64,000 nucleotides of DNA from Thuidium tamariscinum (taxonomy: Eukaryota; Streptophyta; Bryopsida; Hypnales; Thuidiaceae): NCBI GenBank assembly GCA_947034885.2, contig OX344755.2:1986501-2050500 (forward strand), in the 5' to 3' direction. The translations under genes were made by a program, and so were the position numbers. Each line of letters starts with the position of its first letter. The stretch's first letter is position 1. The notes under the pieces are model-generated. The model saw nothing but the letters and a program-made list of their open reading frames with translations, was not told where the DNA came from and searched no databases. Of this stretch, positions 47,771 through 59,952 are shown piece after piece.

Positions 47771-49344
47771 TTGAGGAGAAAATGTGATACACAACTCTAG
47801 ATTTTTTCAAAAATGGAAAGAAAAACAAAAAAGAGAAGACTTAGACACCTCTTTTAACCTCATTATCATTGTCATTACTCAATGTCATTCCCCACATCCA
47901 ACACATCATCATATTTAATTTGTTTTTCATGCACCTAATATAGATATTGCTTCTATTATGATTATATGTTGTTCAAGCTCAATTCAAACTCCAATATAAA
48001 TGCAACTAGAATGAGCAATATACATAACCAAAACTAAAAATATAATTTCTTCACTTTAGAGGTAAAAGCATCATTCTCCACCAATACAACAAAACTTCAT
48101 CATTTCAAATGAGGGTTGAAGGTTGGGCATTAATTGTAAAAATTTTATCCAATGTATTTTGATGTCTAAACTGATTTTGATGTTGTGCCCTAGTCAAATC
48201 ATACCTAAAGAAAAAGAACTAAATTATTTTATTAAATTTCTAGATGTTGTAAAATATTTGAAAGTAAAGAAATGGAAACGGATTTATTATTAATTTAATT
48301 ATATTAATTAATAGCAAATAGCAAATACCCTGAAATTTTTATCACCCTTTCTCATAAATCTATTACACAATGATATTATCCTTCATTCCAAATTCTTTAC
48401 ATAATCCAAAAACTTTTGGAACATAAATAATAATTATTTCTACAGAATAATATGAATTGTATAGAATTTTCAAAAAATATAACCAAAGCACAGCACCGAA
48501 TGCCACAAGGAATAGCCAAATATTGGTTTCAGTCCAAATTTCTAATATTTTGTGAATGCTAAGTAATATGGAGTACAATTTAGAACAAAATTTAATTGAT
48601 AACTAGAATAATTCATAATAGCTCTTAAAATCTTAATTGAACTCTTGTCGTTTAAATTTTCAAGTGACTTCATTTCTTTTATTAGTGAATACAATTAGTA
48701 CTTCAAAAGATTGTAAACCAATATTAATAGAGTTTGTTTTTTACATAATGTGCATAGTTATCATTATAAGACTATCCAAGGATAAAGAATTTTTTTGGTT
48801 GATTTTATAAAATTGTTTCTTTAATATAAGTACATATTGATATTGAAGATGTATGTTGTTGGCTAGGAGGATGCCAAGGACTTTTTGTATCTTTTGGATA
48901 GTCAAACAATTTTTTGTGCATATTAGAGAATGAATGATTTTTGTATGTTTTTTTTGTGTACAACTTAAGAATGAAATTCAAGACATATTAATTAGTTCTT
49001 TTTCATTTTGTGTGGAGTTATTTATCACAAAATAGTATATTGTCTAGTGTAGTTCAATACTTCGAGCATTTTCCCCCTAAAACTTGATTTAGACCTTTAA
49101 AACTATCTCTTTGCTTCATTGGGGTGTACTTTAACCCTCATCAATAAAGCCCATCAATCACGTTAAAAGAATCTAAAGTTTTTTTAATAGAAAAACATTA
49201 TAAAGTAGAACATTGTGATACAAACATTATCAATCCATTTTAGTGTCACTCCATATTTAGAGATGTGGTTGATTGTTGACTTTCAACTTTATTAATAACA
49301 ATGTTTTAAAGGATTTTTAAAAATTTACATATGGAATTGAAATA
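47771..49344. other. AT-rich DNA, nothing recognised
   Basis: No coding frame with a domain, no inverted ends. Confidence 0.4.
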
Positions 49345-49670
49345 GCACTTTAATTTGTTAAAGAAGGAAGGCTGTAAAGCATCCATGCAAGAGCTGAAAT
49401 TGGATTTGGGAGAAGTAAAACTTCTTGAATTATTTTCCAACAAATTTATCCTAAAAGTCAAGTGGAATGGGCATCTAACCCATGTCATTTCCTATTTCTT
49501 GAAGCTGTATGGAATTACCTATGAAATTTTGAAGTTGAAATGGCATAGAACTCGAGAACCACCCACCCCCTCAAATGTCCATTGTTTGTATGTTCAGGTA
49601 AAGATGAAAAAGCAACATCTACAAACAATGAACATTTGAGAAGATGGGCGGTTTTAAAGCCTGAGCAGTA
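49345..49670 (+). repeat. Dispersed ~0.2-kb repeat, copy 4, with hairpin
   Basis: AAGTGGAATGGGCATCTAACC corresponds to 38400-38640. It ends in a hairpin: TCAAATGTCCATTGTTTGTA and inverted ACAAACAATGAACATTTGA at 49573-49640. Confidence 0.55.
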
Positions 49671-49738
49671 TTAAAGGAGTTTCTTTAAATATCGCCACGG
49701 AAAGTGAATTCAATATACACATTTTTTTACTTTCTATT

Positions 49739-50343
49739 GGGGAGGAGGCTTCATAAACCACTCATCTAAAGGCTCGTCCACCTTTTTCATGTATTTGTTT
49801 GGATGGTAATATTTTTCACTCATTTTTCAGTGAAAGAGAAATAAACAAGGAATCTAATACAAGTTGTTTCATATTTTTTGAAGCATTATTGAATTAATTA
49901 TGAATTTTCAAACACAATCTCGCATAGGGCCCTATCTTGGATCAGTAGGCCTTGCAAACCCATATATGTGCAGTTTGAAAAAAAATCTGGCTCGCTTCAA
50001 AAACTAGCACTACAACATGTAAAAAGTAAAAGCATTTGTTTCTAAAAGTGTTCCTTTCTAAAACTGAAATGAATATTGGAATAAGTCATTATTTCAGATT
50101 TTTGAACACTTGAAAGAAGGTACTTCAACAACTAATTCTTATATTAAATATAATCAGGAAACACCTAACCACTTAATTGAGAATGATGCCATAGGGACTC
50201 TGAAACCATCCATTCAATTAGCAAAAACCAAATCTTAGCATGCTTCAATGTAATCCACAATTCATTTTCTGACAATCAACTATCCATTTCAGAGCCTCCT
50301 AATGGACAGGTGCAAAAGCCTCGGCGGTTTCTGAGCCCTCTTT
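49739..50343 (+). repeat. AGGAGGCTC-family repeat, copy 3
   Basis: Left GGGGAGGAGGCTTCATAAAC, right GGCGGTTTCTGAGCCCTCTT. The body (CATATTTTTTGAAGCATTATTG, CAAACACAATCTCGCATAGG) is shared with 28781-29724 and the inverse of 25371-26613. Confidence 0.6.
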
Positions 50344-51849
50344 TATACTTTAGGACAAATGAAACGACTTGCAGTGTTCATTTCAATTCAGAAGGCAACT
50401 TAAGCCGCGTGCCGTATCATAAGTTCCTCGCTACAGTAGCTGCACCATTCAAACTGTGGCATTCATTGATTCAGAATTCATAATGACTGTTACACTGCAA
50501 AACTGCCGATCGCAATTAAGGTCAGATATCTAGAGTTCAGCTTCAAGAGTTCAAATAGTCAGGCCATTAATTAGTGTACTGCAGTACAGTAATTCGCACG
50601 ATTTAGTGTAACTAAGTCATTATCTCAATAGAAAACGGAAAAAAATGGAGGCAAGCAGTAACGGGAACGGGCGTATTTTCAAGAGTTTCCACCTCGGAGA
50701 AATGACACTTCTCTCTTCGCAGTATACATCTCTTCAATAGAAATTCTAGACATTTTCACATTCTTCAGGTCTTCTGGCAGGCTCGACATGCAGGAAAATA
50801 TTAAATTCAGTCAACATCGGCAAAGGTGAGAGACCCAAGATGCACACCAATTCATACATGATAGAAACACGAAACCGACATACAACTCCAAGATCCCTTA
50901 AAGATATGCAGAGGAAAAAATAATACTTGTAGACTAAAAAAAGGATGGTCTCGCACACGGGTCAAGAACTCAACATTCCATGGAAGCCGATATTACGCGG
51001 AACTATAAAAGCAGGTTAAATAAATGGTTCTCCACAATAAATGGTGAGAGGCAGAATTCTCTGCAATTGCCAGCTCTTAACCTACAGCAAAACAGACCAG
51101 TTCACTACGACTGGCATGGCTCATCTACACTGACCTCCAAAATCAACCCACCTGCATTTGCGAATAATGTCATGCACAATCTTACTCTGCACTAATTTAT
51201 TTTTTCCGTCAGCAGCTGCTAACACTGAAAAACCAACTGCTCACGCACCCTTCAATCAGAAATGAACTACGGCACTCCAAAACTAGTCCTGATTCCTTCG
51301 ATCGTGAAGAAAGACCGATGATTCCGACTAGAAGGCTACAATGTGATATCACTGACTCCCGCCAGCTGACGCCATAGCTCACCAGTCGATCATCGAAATG
51401 TCTTCAAATCAGCGTACATAAAACCTGATCAAAGACGCGACAAAACATCAGAACATAACCGAGTCTTAAAAACACATTGGCTGTTCAAGCACGAGGCAAA
51501 ACAAAGTTAGACTACTTATTGTAAGAGAGATAGAACACGGATGCAAATCAAATGCTGTCCAATCTTTCCGAGGTGACTGCAGAAAGTTAAGACATCAGCT
51601 GTGTGAACCGAATGACACATCCAGCATGCAAGACACCAACATGAGAGAGAACACCACCACTGTCTGAGCGGGAAAAACCCCACTTTGAAGCAGTAGTGGA
51701 GCATTCAGGAAGAGCTCTGCATCAGTGTCGGAGCACGTTTTGAACTCCCATTGAAGGTTACTTCGATTGTCACCGTACTTTGATTAGCATGCAATCCTCA
51801 AAAACAATTCGCCAAGAGCAGTGCCGAAAGCCCAAGTACCTTGCAATGT
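50344..51849. other. Gene-like composition, no gene recognised
   Basis: Base composition rises to gene levels near 50340 and stays so to about 54250. On the minus strand this would be 3' UTR and downstream sequence of the wall-protein gene. Frames such as 50980-51195 show no domain. An untranslated transcript is possible. Confidence 0.35.
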
Positions 51850-52383
51850 CTAGTAACCACCGGCGGGTGGAGAAGGGCTCGTATCCACAGGCGATGGGCT
51901 GTAAGTCGGCGATGGAGGGCTCTCATACACGGGCGAAGGGCTGTAAGTCGGAGAAGAAGGGGAAGGGCTATAAGTCGGAGAAGAAGGGGAAGGGCTATAA
52001 GTTGGAGAAGAAGGGGAAGGGCTATAAGTTGGAGAAGAAGGAGAAGGGCTGTATGTCGGCGACGGAGGGCTCTCATACACGGGAGAAGGGCTATAAGTTG
52101 GAGAAGAAGGGGAAGGGCTGTAGACAGGCGAAGGCGAGTACGTCGGAGAAGGAGGGCTCTCATACACTGGCGAAGGGCTCGAAACCACAGGAGACGGGGA
52201 AGAGTAAGGCGGAGAATCGTAAACTGGAGCAGGGGAGCCGTAAGCCGGAGAGTCGTCAGCTGGCGCTGGAGGAGGAGAGCAACTCGGGAGAAGAGACTTC
52301 AAGTTCTTCTCGGAGCCCAAAGGTCGGGCAGACGCCACAGCCACCAACATCGCCAACACCAGCATCACTTGGACGCTCTTCAT
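51850..52383 (-). CDS. Secreted Pro/Ser/Tyr-rich cell-wall protein (extensin/AGP-like)
   Basis: The frame is open further upstream, but the ATG at 52383 is chosen because it starts a classic signal peptide, [19 protein letters not shown], cleaved before RPLGS. The 177-residue product then becomes almost entirely Pro, Ser, Tyr, Thr and Val. A 9-residue unit SPTYSPSPS is repeated in direct tandem at least five times, interleaved with [14 protein letters not shown]. It ends [14 protein letters not shown] and TP dipeptides are hydroxylated and arabinogalactosylated in arabinogalactan proteins; regularly spaced Tyr allows cross-linking as in extensins. SPPPP blocks of typical extensins are absent, so a hybrid hydroxyproline-rich glycoprotein is the best description. 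Frames on the opposite strand (51780-52407) are shadows of the repeat. Confidence 0.85.
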   Translation of the reverse strand: MKSVQVMLVLAMLVAVASARPLGSEKNLKSLLPSCSPPPAPADDSPAYGSPAPVYDSPPYSSPSPVVSSPSPVYESPPSPTYSPSPVYSPSPSSPTYSPSPVYESPPSPTYSPSPSSPTYSPSPSSPTYSPSPSSPTYSPSPSSPTYSPSPVYESPPSPTYSPSPVDTSPSPPAGGY

Positions 52384-52505
52384 CTTGACAGACCTGCGCG
52401 ATGCTAGCTTCGATCGAAGCAAAGCACAAAGAGTGAAAAATGCGCTGGAGAGGATGCCGGAGGGAGCGAGACGGCTGATGTAGAAGAGAAGAGCCTCGTC
52501 TGGGC

Positions 52506-52513
52506 TCATATAG
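52506..52513 (-). promoter_or_regulatory. Candidate TATA box of the wall-protein gene
   Basis: The minus strand reads CTATATGA about 125 bp upstream of the chosen ATG, which would give a leader of roughly 95 nt. This supports starting translation at 52383 rather than at the far upstream ATG at 52566. Confidence 0.4.
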
Positions 52514-52519
52514 CAGTTT

Positions 52520-54250
52520 GTCAGCGTGGGCCAGGGTGCAGGGAAATGGGAGTAAATTGCATTCATCAGCCATGCGTCCCCACTTCGGGCTCCTTAATTC
52601 GGGCTGCAGGGACCGCTGGGCTGCTGGCACTTAACTGGGCAGGTGCCCCATCAATGTCGCCTTGGTCGTTTCAGTGCGAGTTTACGTCGTTCACCTTACT
52701 GCCACAGTAAGAGGAAATTGTGTCAGGGGGGCCATGAGCTGCAGTTATGAGAAATTGAGAACCGCCCATGTATTTCATGGGAGTTGGATGAGTACTGATG
52801 AATCCTGACGGTGTACTCGATATCTATCTCATCTGGATATCGTTCCAACTTGTTGCGATACTCAATTCTTACTTCGATGTATGACGAAGCTCATCATATT
52901 GTAATTTCAAGTCAGGGGATTTGAAAGTGGTCGAGTCCTTGCATTGGATGAAACATTTCAGCTGTGGAGAACCTCCCCTGCATTTCCTCGTAGTTGATTG
53001 ACTGAGACTGTCCTCCATCGATCTCCGCTAGCTGGATGTTTCTTGTTGCTGTGATATTAATTCTTACTTTGGTTACGAACGGAGAGGCACCCAATGGCGT
53101 CCCTGTACCCAATGCCGTCCGTTTCTACAGCACACAATCATTTCAGGCTACAAATGTAGGTAGGCAGTACATGGCTTATTTCTTTTGACCTAAAACAATA
53201 AGCACTCTACAGTCCCGCTACATTTCTGTTCTAGAATGAATGACTGACTTAGAAACGGACGGCATTCTAACTTCAACTGAAGTTAGTAGACTCCTTGCAT
53301 TGGCTGAAACACTCCAGCTAGTATTCCAGCTAGCCTGCGTAAGAAAGTCCACTGAGCTTGCTTGGAATTTCGTGTTCACTAATGATTTGTTCGAGCAGAG
53401 TTGGGTACAAGTACTCGAGCGCTATTGTAGTTGAACTCGACTGGTAATGGAACGATATTGATCGATCTGACTGCAATTCAGTGGGCTTCCCACAAGTTTC
53501 ATGAACCAGATTGACGCGTAAACAATAATGCAAATTTAGCCGAGTGTAGTACGTTTGTTTCAAGTGAGGCCTTTAAATTCGCTAACACGTACTGCATGAT
53601 GTATATATAGTCGCACGGCACCTCATTTAATTATGTTAGATGCGAGCGTCAGTTTGGGGCTCAGTCACCTCAGTGAGACATATGGAGCTTCTTCAACTCG
53701 CTGGGACGTACTCCTGGGAGCTCGCTGCAAGCACAACTTACAGTCAGATTTCAAGGAGCTTGCTCGATCAGAACTCGATTACCTTTCCGTCATTCAACCC
53801 GATGATCGAATGACGATTGCGTTCCAAACAACATGCGTCAATGAATTTATGTATTTCTTAAAACTGCTTTGAGGGTGGCCGGCTGAAACCTTAGCAATAT
53901 TGACTGGGAAACGAGACAGCTAGAGGCTCTCTGATCAAGTGTCGATTGAATCGCATCAATGTCTACTTAACCGGAACTTATCGCAATCGGCTTCGTCGAA
54001 AACCATTATAACGCACGTGAAGGAGAACTGACCCAGAATGATTCACTTCTTCTTCTTCTTTAGAAACAAATGAGAATGATTTTAACCAACATAGAGTTAC
54101 CTTTCTCATCTGTGCAGTTAGTGCCTAGTGCCTAGTGAGTTACTCCAATCACTAACTTCAGTTACAAATGTGATCAAACCAGACCTAGCCTGCGTTTGAA
54201 CAAACAATATCCATTGCTGAGCTTGTCTACTTGACAGTTTTAGCATTCAA
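52520..54250. other. Gene-like composition with a degenerate duplication, no gene called
   Basis: A segment at 52929-52964 (GTCGAGTCCTTGCATTGG) recurs at 53286-53320 (GTAGACTCCTTGCATTGG). A perfect 16-bp inverted repeat AATGCCGTCCGTTTCT / AGAAACGGACGGCATT lies at 53111-53126 and 53251-53266. Short frames at 52912-53112, 53240-53434 and 53633-53872 cross these and have no domain. Confidence 0.4.
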
Positions 54251-55219
54251 TCTCTTATGGCATCTGCAATGCAGCAGCGGCAAATAAGCTCTATAAAGGC
54301 AAATGGAGGGTCATTCCGTGTGGCCCGCATAGTGCCAGTTTTTTCTTTGCACAAAATGACCCAATGCAAAGCTGGCAATCCAAATGTCAAATGGATTTTT
54401 TTGGTTTTATAAAAAGAAAGAAAGAAAAGAATCTCCATTAAAAAATGGCTTTCCATGAAAACAAGGGAAAGTTACATTGATTAGCACATATATCAATGCT
54501 TGAAAAGCGTTGACAATAATGATTATCTCCTAAAGGGCCAACTCATGGGTTCTCCATATATTGCATTTTAATTGATCCCAGGTGGTCGCATATTGAGACC
54601 GTGGAATTGAAGGCCCCGATAATGGTTGCACTGGAGCCCAAATTCAAATGAAATTTTGTTTGTACCCAGCACAATGCCAATATTGCTGTTATCGGAAGGA
54701 TTGCAAATGCTCTAAGACTGCTAAGAACTCGAGCAATTTGTTTACTCATTTTCTCTTGAGATCCATGAAAATGTATCCATTGGATTTTAAAGTTCACATT
54801 TAATGGGAGTTCCTAAAAAGAACCAAATTATTTGATTGTATATTTCACAAAATATTTAACTACTAAAGGCCTAAGGCTTTTAGGGATTTTATTAAAAACA
54901 ATATTGTTTTCCAAGAAATGTTATAGATCTAAGTGTCACTAAGTTCTAGATTTCTAAACTATACAACTTATAGTATATATATTGTAGATGACAAGAATCA
55001 AATTTGGAGTCATTCACCCACATAGATTGCAAGATTATAACATTTTAGTGTTGAAAAAGGATGTTGTAGAAACATATGTGAAGGTCAAATTTGATTTCTA
55101 AATCTACTTACATAAAAAAGATTTCACCTATAAAGTACTTCAAATGTTTGATTCATTGTGTTTGTAAAATTGATTTGAAATATCAAAAAAGACCTGCTAA
55201 AAGGTGAAAAAGTAGATTT
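54251..55219. other. Transition to AT-rich DNA, nothing firm
   Basis: The minus frame 54543-54797 is open for 84 codons with a hydrophobic stretch (AFAILPITAILALCW) but no family is recognised. A TTAA-CTACTAAAGGCC sequence at 54856 resembles a decayed piggyBac-like end. Confidence 0.3.
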
Positions 55220-55925
55220 GGATCTTTGCAAGAACCACTTACCATTTTTGTCTCAAAATGACCAATTTCAATGAGTCTTGTGATTTTTGGAATAACTTTC
55301 TTTAAATTAAATAAAATATAGATAATTTGAAGAGCAATGAGAATATTGTATCTTTTAAAATTAAAATCTAAGATAATTTAACTTTAAAAATTCTACACAA
55401 AAAAGCACAATGAAAAATACAATGAAAATTGACACTTTGATGTTTAATTTTCTTAAAATAGTAATAAAATTCAATAAAATATTTATTTTTTCTAACCTCA
55501 AGATTCTTTTCCTCAACCATTTTCATCTTTGAGAAAAGTAAATTGTGTTCTTTACACATGTGCAAAGGTAGTGCACTTTGAGCACATGTGGAAGTTGGAA
55601 AATTTACTATTTTAAAAATCTCTTCATGGTCTTGTGTAACTTCAGTAAAAGTCCTTTCAAGCCAATTTTGAGCTTAAAATTTGCATTTTTGGGTCAAAAT
55701 AGATCTAAATACTCCCAAAATGACCTTAATAGTCATCCTACCAAGGGCTATTTAAAATTAATATAATAATTTTTTTCAAACTCAAAAAATTACATTATGT
55801 TAAGAACTATTATATGTACCTTTTGTTTGAAGTTTTGTATAAAATGGACAAAAACAACGCAAAAATTATGAGTAAAAAACCACATGTCCAAGGCCAAAGG
55901 GACAAGTGTTTCTTGTAATCACTCA
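55220..55925. mobile_element. Degenerate GGGTGATTGCAAG-family element, copy 4
   Basis: Left GATCTTTGCAAGAACCACTT, right GACAAGTGTTTCTTGTAATC then ACT. The length, about 700 bp, is like copy 1. The body is highly diverged. Confidence 0.5.
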
Positions 55926-56860
55926 TTTATGATTGAACTTCCTTCAATTAAAAATGCATCTCTATCACTCATAACTTCTTTGGATTAATATGAAAATTTG
56001 ATCACACAAATAAGACTATTGTATGCAACTTTTTCCAAATTAAAAAAAATGCACACTAGATGAAGAAGAAATAAGCTCCCAAAATTCATTACAATCCAAA
56101 AATGTCTAGATTTTGGACTTCAAATTCTTTAGGCTAAACATTCAAAACAACTTGCATTGACATAAAAATTGTACCACAATAACTAGACTTCAAGGAATAA
56201 ATAATTCAACAATTTTTTTTGAAAATAAACATTAGATGAAGAAGCTACGAGGTCCCAAAATTGCAACCATCAATATGTGGTTTGGCGAACTCAAATTGAA
56301 TCCATCACAACTTTGAATAGCTTCAAAAATTCATTGCAGCTAGGATTGATGTGAAAACTTTACCACATGTATTAGAAGAAAGAATACAAATTTTCCAACA
56401 AGTTTTATTGAATTTGGACATTGGGTGCAAAAGTTACAACACTCTCAATTGGATTTTTAGATTATGAGGACACTTTTACTCCCCTAAGGCATTTAGAGAT
56501 CCTTGGATTTATCCTTCTTGAAGTAGATTTGACCTTTTTGAAATGGGCAATAATAGCATTGGTTGATTAGTTTTTCAATCCATACCCAAAACTAAAACCT
56601 CAAAAAATGAGATGTGAACTAAATAATACCGTTAGAGGAGATTTGATGGCAAAGGAGGGTCATTTCAAAGTTGTTCCCTTGTTTGTTCTTTGTATTGTCT
56701 TGGAACAATATATCAACTCATAATGGCTGAATTTTCGAATTTTTGAAGGAAAAAAAACTTCAAAACTTCCAAAAAATGATTTAAAAAACTAGAACTGATT
56801 TTAAAATTTAATTTTTCATGAATTTATTTTTAATTTGAAAAAATAAAAAATACTATTTTC
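55926..56860. other. AT-rich DNA, nothing recognised
   Basis: No gene, no ends. Confidence 0.4.
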
Positions 56861-56864
56861 TAAT

Positions 56865-57167
56865 GTGGCAGTGTCTCGACCACATTAGATGAAATTTGAG
56901 GGCATTAGGAGACTGCGAATTCCCGGACTGCAAGAACGTAGTTTTTGCTCTGTGAACTCGAATCCTACGTGGTCGAGACACTGCCACGTAATAATTTATT
57001 TTTTTCAAATTTATTTTTGGACTTATTTTCATATTTCAAGATCCAAATTTTTATTTTTTATTTTTTATCTCGATAAAAGTTGGCCTGACAACGGTCAGCC
57101 GCATTGGGAGCCGTTTCGGGAACAGACCCAAAACGGCCCTATAATGCCCTCAGATTTCTTCTAATGT
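56865..57167. mobile_element. MITE, ACATTAGATGAAATTTGAGG family, with extra inverted repeat
   Basis: Ends ACATTAGATGAAATTTGAGG (56882) and CAGATTTCTTCTAATGT. A perfect 19-bp inverted repeat spans its left border: GTGGCAGTGTCTCGACCAC at 56865-56883 and GTGGTCGAGACACTGCCAC at 56969-56987. The GCCGTTTCGGG hairpin is conserved near 57109-57136. The copy at 44764 lacks the outer 19-bp partner. Confidence 0.75.
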
Positions 57168-57902
57168 GTCAAACATGATGTTGTCTAACAATTCGGGAAC
57201 TCAAGATAATTCACAATTTTCCAATGCCCTCAAATCTACCCTAATGCACTAAATTTTTTCCAAAATGTCCAAAATGTAGAATTTAACTCGAAATTTGATG
57301 AAACTATTGCCATTAAATTTATAATTCAATATAATTCTTAGAAATAAGTATAATTTAAGAAAAATTATTAACTTTTGTAGAATATGATTTTCATCTCAAT
57401 CAATACTTAGGAATACAAGTCATGTTACAATAAATCCAAAACAAGCAAGGGAGGGCAACAAAGAAAGGTCTTGAAATACTTTTGTTATATCTATTTCTTA
57501 TAAATCATATCTTTGTCTACGTGACAAGATTTTTTTCATTCCATTTGGATAAGTAATGTGAAAGTTGTGAAGCTTGTTTTTTGTAGACAATTATAGCAAA
57601 TTCTTGAAAAGATAATGCATTGAATTTACTCTTGAACTCAATTTTAAGAGATCTCCCAAAAACAAGTTGCACACAATTTAGTATGCTTTGTTAAACAATC
57701 ATGCTAATGTGAGCAATGTGTTTCAATTCCATCTTAGAGCTATTGGCAATTTAGTGAGTTTTCTTTGTATCTTGTATCTACATTATCATAACAATTTTTT
57801 AAGGAATGAAAATTATAGGGTGGGGGTAAAACCTTCAAGTCATTTCTTTGTCATGAAAAAAATTTGATTCACAATTTATAAGTACTTACAATTGTTTTTA
57901 AG
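57168..57902. other. AT-rich DNA with a fragment of the same MITE
   Basis: ATGCCCTCAAATCTACCCTAATG at about 57221-57243 is a further degenerate end of the ATTAGA family. Nothing else was recognised. Confidence 0.4.
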
Positions 57903-57906
57903 TTAA

Positions 57907-59884
57907 CCGCCACTAAATGTCCAAATTACATTTTTGGCAACATGGCGATTTTGGGTAGCTCACTACAAATAGAGTTTTTGTTTTCTTCTTTAAAATTTTG
58001 ACACAAAATGTGACTAAGGAGTAGCTTTAGGGCCCAACAATTTTCATAACTTTTGACTACATGGTCAAAAAATTATTGTAAGATATGTCATTTTCAATAC
58101 TGAATGAGTATAGGAAGATTTTAATCATTCCATTTTGATTAACCCCTAAAAGACATTTGTCTGTTTGGTATACAAATGGGATTTTGGACAAGTACCTACA
58201 AATTGAATTTATCTCATGACTTTTTGAAAAAAAATTTAAGATAGAAAAGTTGAATAACTTTAAGGGAATATGTGTTTTCCCTAATTGGTGCCTAGGAACC
58301 AAATTTTGCCCTAATAAGCCTAAAACAAAGGAGACCGAGCAACAAAAGAAAGTTTTAAAGTTTTAAAATTAATTAATTTTTTAATCATAGATTATATTTT
58401 TGTTTACATGGAAATCTTTTATTTGTTTCATTTAAGTAAGTTGTGTGAAAGTTATGGGCAATTGTGTTTTTCAACCAATCTAAGTATCTTTTTGAAAAAA
58501 TAACTTGTAGGATCCATTTCTAAATGCAGTTTTTACAGTTTTCTAAAAAAAAGTTTTACATGGTTTTGTTTACTTTCTAGAACAAGCTCACTAATAGAAC
58601 TAGTGCATTTTCATTCCATCTTAGAGATATTAATAATTTATATTTTCCTTCTATCTTATATCAACTTCTACATAATAATTTTTTAAGAATGAAAATGAAA
58701 TTTTTTTTAATTCATTTCTTTTCCTAGACTCTCAATTGAATTTTCCATTGAAAAGATTTGAAGTTTAAGACTCTATAGTATAAAAATTAAAGTTAAGAAG
58801 GTTCAAAGTTCAATAATCTAGTCTTGCAATGTGTTGAAAAACTGTTTTTTCCATTTCAAATGTAAATATCTTGCAATTTGTGTGGTTCAAATTTCTAAAA
58901 AAAATTTGGAATGCTCACATACTAGTTAGGTATAAGATCCTATGGTTAAATGTTTGAAAAGAAAATCTTCAATTTTTAAAAAAAATTTGTTGTAGAAATG
59001 GCAATTTTGAGTGTGTTTTTTTGCAAGAAAAAAGCCTTGATCTTTTAGGAATTAATGAGATGAAAGTCATGATGAGTTTTAGTTTGTAGATAGTAATGAA
59101 TTTCTTACTCTAAAACAAACTTTGAAGTCTTTGGTTTAATTCAATTTTCAAACTTTTTGGAAAAATCAAAAACATTGGATGCAAATTGTTTATTACAACA
59201 TTACAACTATTGTAATTGGCATTTTCAATTATACAAATAAGTTATTAACAATTCAATATTTTGAATCATTTTCTATTTTCTACTTACTATTTTTTTCTAT
59301 ATGTTAAACAACTCCAAATGAAATAAAATATTTCAAGCACTTAGCTAACTTGCTTTGAAAAATGAATCCAAAGAAGAACCACCACCATTTTTGATATTTT
59401 TTCACACCTATGTGAGCTTGTGAAACGTAGTTGCCAAGGTTTTGCAAGGCCAAAATAAAGATTTTATTCAATCGAAGCACTAATATCTTGCAATTACTAT
59501 AGTGGAAACTCCTAAAAAAATTCTTGCACCTTTTCAAACTAGTGTACTAGAAGATCCTATTGTTGCATGTGTCTAAATTTTTTTATTTTTATAAATTTTG
59601 AGTCTTGTACTAGTAATGGCAATTTTAGAGCATTTTGGTGAGAATATAATCAAATACATTCAAGTATTCAAAGCCTTATAGTTAGTCATGCTAGGAATTG
59701 AAAAACTTTTTTTTAATTCTAAACATGTATTTTTCATAACTGATATGGTGAAATTTCATGAATTTTTTCTAGATAGTGTCATATACAAAAAGTAGATGTT
59801 TAAGATTGTTGTCATTTACATTAAAAATGTCAATTCTGAATGGTTTTTGACCCCTCCTCCAAAATGGCCTTAAGACATTAGGGG
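57907..59884. mobile_element. piggyBac-like element, subfamily B, split by a nested copy
   Basis: TTAA flanks it at 57903-57906 and 59885-59888. The right end ACATTAGGGG is recognisable; the left CCGCCACTAAATG has drifted. The two halves (57907-58138 and 59056-59884) together are colinear with 18814-19737, interrupted exactly at GATTAATGAG by the element listed next. Confidence 0.75.
58143..59051 (-). mobile_element. Nested piggyBac-like element, subfamily A
   Basis: It begins CCCCTAAAAGACATTTG and ends GATCTTTTAGGAA, 909 bp, with TTAA on both sides (58139-58142, 59052-59055). In the uninterrupted relative at about 19108 there is a single TTAA at this position. Its body is the inverse of 26739-27645. 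Confidence 0.8.
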
Positions 59885-59952
59885 TTAATTTAGTTATAAT
59901 TAAAATATTCCTGGGATAGGAATTCACAATATTAAGTTAGATGTTTTTTGAA

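Noticed and set aside
51841..52407. Arg-rich 188-codon and Lys-rich 202-codon frames on the + strand
   Set aside because: They are the repeated wall-protein gene read on the other strand; the minus frame has a signal peptide and a sensible repeat.
52384..52566. N-terminal extension of the wall protein to 238 residues
   Set aside because: The candidate TATA box lies within it, and starting at 52383 gives a clean signal peptide.
54856..56500. A ninth piggyBac-like copy starting at TTAACTACTAAAGGCC
   Set aside because: The body could not be aligned with the family and no convincing right end was found.
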